A DNA stretch of 64,000 nucleotides from Hyphomicrobiales bacterium (GTDB lineage Bacteria; Pseudomonadota; Alphaproteobacteria; Rhizobiales; Phreatobacteraceae): contig JAFKKV010000012.1 in NCBI GenBank assembly GCA_017304475.1, positions 310,001 through 374,000 on the forward strand. Reading direction: 5' to 3'. The notes beneath the pieces were generated by a model, which did no database searches, was not told the DNA's origin, and saw nothing but the letters and a program-made list of their open reading frames with translations. Both the position numbers and the translations under genes were made by a program. Positions 61,756 through 64,000 of the stretch are shown here, piece by piece (position 1 is the stretch's first letter; every line of letters begins with the position of its first letter).

Positions 61756-62541
61756 TCAGGTTCCGGTGAAGCGGGCAGGCCGCTTGTCGCGGAAGGCGGC
61801 GACGCCTTCCCGGAAGTCGGCGGTACGGCCGGCCTCGGCCTGCGCCATGCGTTCGGCCCTGAGCGAGGTTTCGAAATCGGCGCTGGTGGCGAGCCAGGCC
61901 GATTTGCGGATCAGCCCGAACGCGACGGTCGGACCATTGGCCATTTCGCGCGCCAGCGCGAGCGCCGTCTCCTCCACCGCCTCGTCGGCCACCACCCGGT
62001 TGATCAGGCCCCAGGCGAGCGCCTTGTCGGCCGGGATCTTCTCGCCGAGCAGCATCATCTCCATGGCTCTGACCCGGCCGACCGCCTTGACCAGCAGGTA
62101 GGTGGAGCCCCCGTCCGGCACCAGGCCGATGCGCCGGAACGCCTGCAGGAAATAGGCGCTGTCGCCGGCGACGATCAGGTCGGCGGCCAGCGCCAGTGAA
62201 CAGCCGACGCCGGCCGCTGCGCCCCGCACCGCGGCGATCCAGGGAATGTTGAGATCGCGCAGCGCGATCATCAGCGGGTTGATATGGCTTTCCAGGATGA
62301 TGCCGGCATCGGGCGCGGCGCCGGCCTGTTCGCCGATCATGCCGCCGGTCAGGTTGGCGCCCGAGCTGAAGGCGCGCGCCGAGCCGGCGACGACCAGCAC
62401 GCGGGCCGAGCGCGCGGCCTCGGCGACCGCTGCTTGCATGGCCTCGACCATCTCGACCGACAGCGCGTTCATCGAGGCGGGGTCGTTCAACCGGAGGATC
62501 GCGACCGGGCCGGACAGTGAGAAGTCGATCTTGCTGGACAT
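61756..62541 (-). CDS. Enoyl-CoA hydratase/isomerase family protein
   Basis: 261 residues, crotonase fold. RAFSSGANLTGG and AVRGAAAGVGCSLALAADLIVAG form the oxyanion-hole and CoA-binding blocks; FLQAFRRIGLVPDGGSTYLLVKAVG is the region with the catalytic acid in many hydratases, here Asp-Gly-Gly. It hydrates a 2-enoyl-CoA or isomerises it, as in beta-oxidation or phenylacetate degradation (PaaG-like). Start 62541 follows GGGGGACC. It precedes the TetR gene, and another crotonase gene lies 46 bases upstream, giving a leftward operon. Confidence 0.89.
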   Translation of the reverse strand: MSSKIDFSLSGPVAILRLNDPASMNALSVEMVEAMQAAVAEAARSARVLVVAGSARAFSSGANLTGGMIGEQAGAAPDAGIILESHINPLMIALRDLNIPWIAAVRGAAAGVGCSLALAADLIVAGDSAYFLQAFRRIGLVPDGGSTYLLVKAVGRVRAMEMMLLGEKIPADKALAWGLINRVVADEAVEETALALAREMANGPTVAFGLIRKSAWLATSADFETSLRAERMAQAEAGRTADFREGVAAFRDKRPARFTGT

Positions 62542-62587
62542 GGCGAGGTCCCCCTGCGGTGCGGGCGTAAAGCCCGGATCGGATGAT

Positions 62588-63364
62588 CTACTGGCTGCGG
62601 CCGCGCGCCTGCACGTCGGCGCGCCGGGCTTCGAGCTCGGCCGCCGGGACGGCGCTGTTGTAGCGGCGCGAGCGGTCCTGTTCGAGCGCCATGGCCTCGC
62701 CATAGGGGAGGTCGAAACCGTCGTCGATCAGCCGCTTGTAGTCGCGAAGAAATCCGGCCGACACCTGCGCCATCTCGGCCGCGAGCTTCAGCGCCACCGG
62801 CATCAGCTCGCCGGGCTCGACCACGCGATTGACCAGTCCCCAATCACAGGCGGTGCGGGCGTCGATGAAATTGCCGGTGAAGGAGATTTCCTTGGCGCGG
62901 TAGACGCCGATGAGCCGGGGCAGTTTCTGCGACAGGCCCCAGCCCGGGATCACGCCGACGCGGCCATGGGTATCGGCGAAGCGCGCGCTGGTGGAGGCGA
63001 TCAGCACGTCGCAGGCGAGCGCCAGCTCGAAGCCGCCGGTAATGGCGACGCCGTTGATCGCGGCAATGACCGGTTTCGGGCAGGTCTCGATCGCCTTGAC
63101 CGGGTTCTCTTCGATGGATGCGTCGTCGACCGCGCCGAGGATCGAGGCATCGGCGCCCAGTTCCTTCAGGTCGAGGCCGGCCGAGAAGGCGCGATCGCCA
63201 GCGCCGGTCAGGATGATGACGCGCACGCCGTCGTCGCGGCCGAGCGCGCTGACATTGCGCGCGATCGCCCGCATGAGGGACTGCGATAAGGCGTTCATCG
63301 CCTGCGGCCGGTTGAGGGTGACCACCGCCGTCGCGCCGTGCCGTTCGATGTCGAGTTCACTCAT
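62588..63364 (-). CDS. Enoyl-CoA hydratase/isomerase family protein
   Basis: 258 residues, crotonase fold. NRPQAMNALSQSL, RAFSAGLDLKELG and AAINGVAITGGFELALACDVLIAS are the conserved blocks, with RFADTHGRVGVIPGWGLSQKLPRLIG around the active site; the second catalytic Glu position reads Asp/Gly-rich and the reaction may differ from plain hydration. The C-terminus carries extra basic residues. First gene of the leftward operon with a second crotonase and TetR. Divergent from the SDR gene at 63638. Confidence 0.89.
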   Translation of the reverse strand: MSELDIERHGATAVVTLNRPQAMNALSQSLMRAIARNVSALGRDDGVRVIILTGAGDRAFSAGLDLKELGADASILGAVDDASIEENPVKAIETCPKPVIAAINGVAITGGFELALACDVLIASTSARFADTHGRVGVIPGWGLSQKLPRLIGVYRAKEISFTGNFIDARTACDWGLVNRVVEPGELMPVALKLAAEMAQVSAGFLRDYKRLIDDGFDLPYGEAMALEQDRSRRYNSAVPAAELEARRADVQARGRSQ

Positions 63365-63637
63365 CGGCCGCCTCCTCCCAAAAGGCCCGGTCCGGAACCC
63401 TGTTTGCCGGCCGGTGCCGGTGGTCGCCGGAGCCCGTGCAAGGCGCGTTCCATGACCCCTTGGATCCGATCAGGCGCAGATTGCGGGCGAGACCGCATCT
63501 CGGCACTTCGGCCGAGGCTAGGCGCGGTGGACTCTCGATTCAAGCAGTGTTCTAATTTCGCGGTTGCGCGGCCCGGACGGAGGCGCCGGTGCCTCCCGTG
63601 GCACCATCCGGCATGACCGAGACCCCGGGGAATTCCC

Positions 63638-64000
63638 ATGTCCAATCTCTTCGACCTGTCCAACCGCGTGGCCATCGTCACCGGCGGTAATGGCGGCATC
63701 GGCCTGGGCATGGCCGAGGCCCTGGCCGGCGCCGGCTGCTCCCTGTCGATCTGGGGCCGCAATGCCGAGAAGAACGCGGCCGCGGTCGAACGGCTCACCC
63801 GGCTCGGGGCGAAGGCCGAGGCCCAGTTCTGCGACGTCGCCGATGCCAGTTCCGTGGACGCAGCCTTCGCCGCGACGCTGAAGCGGTTCGGCCGCGTCGA
63901 TGGCCTGTTCGCCAATGCGGGCATATCCGGAGCGAGCCCCGGTCCCTTTGTCGAGCGCAAGGCGGAAGACTGGCGGCAGGTGATGGCGGCGAACCTGGAC
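63638..64000 (+). CDS. Short-chain dehydrogenase/reductase, N-terminal part (3' end outside window)
   Basis: The frame runs from ATG 63638 to the end of the window, so 121 residues are visible. MSNLFDLSNRVAIVTGGNGGIGLGMAEALAGAGCSLSIWGR holds the cofactor motif TGGNGGIG, NAEKN the NADP/NAD selecting loop, and LFANAGISGA the NAG motif. It is an SDR, probably FabG- or gluconate-5-dehydrogenase-like; the catalytic Ser-Tyr-Lys lies beyond the edge. It is divergent from the crotonase operon across 273 bases in which no other feature is evident, and probably takes part in the same pathway. Confidence 0.9.
   Translation, partial: MSNLFDLSNRVAIVTGGNGGIGLGMAEALAGAGCSLSIWGRNAEKNAAAVERLTRLGAKAEAQFCDVADASSVDAAFAATLKRFGRVDGLFANAGISGASPGPFVERKAEDWRQVMAANLD

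Overview
The window is GC-rich, densely coded chromosomal DNA. Gene content points to an alphaproteobacterium of the order Hyphomicrobiales (Rhizobiales): an invasion-associated-locus-B protein, a MucR/Ros-type regulator, a site with the spacing and core of an Irr box in front of exbB, several solitary catabolic operons each with its own regulator, and dispersed palindromes built on a CCCGGG-N5-CCCGGG core. Genus cannot be fixed from sequence reading alone.

Layout. 1-7.2 kb: the tail of a sensor histidine kinase, then an iron/haem-type energy-transduction region (tonB, tenA, and a tightly overlapped exbB-exbD-tonB-ABC ATPase operon, followed by an IalB-family gene). 7.4-35.2 kb: a mosaic of small catabolic modules, each beside a regulator: oligopeptide-type binding protein + hydrolase + amidase (dual-wHTH GntR), omega-aminotransferase and a PPOX flavoprotein, TPP enzyme + acyl-CoA dehydrogenase (IclR, with a KdgR-like operator), MFS exporter (TetR, three operators), periplasmic msrB/msrA, a HAD-CoA transferase-thioesterase operon (LysR), an MFS importer, an aminotransferase, a fused dipeptide-type ABC ATPase + amidase, a D-threonine-aldolase-type enzyme, and SMP-30 + SDR.

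35.3-60.9 kb is the most interesting part: a cell-surface locus that starts next to mucR and contains two RTX (calcium-binding repeat) proteins, one fused to a Hint domain, two SapC-like proteins in a translationally coupled operon with a glycosyltransferase, two proteins of unknown function, three very large glycosyltransferases (two of which join two different GT folds), a GT14-type enzyme, a polysaccharide pyruvyl transferase, a methyltransferase, a secreted glycoside hydrolase and a type I secretion ABC transporter plus its HlyD-type adaptor. Together these read as a system that exports RTX proteins and builds or decorates a glycan surface layer. No TolC-type outer-membrane channel is present. 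The long A+T-rich gene-free stretches in front of the RTX genes, with mucR nearby, suggest MucR-type silencing (inference).

60.9-64 kb: a TetR regulator with two enoyl-CoA hydratase/isomerase genes and the start of an SDR gene, probably a small acyl-CoA degradation module.

No tRNA, rRNA, insertion sequence or CRISPR array was seen. One candidate structured RNA (36272-36364) rests on nested inverted repeats only.
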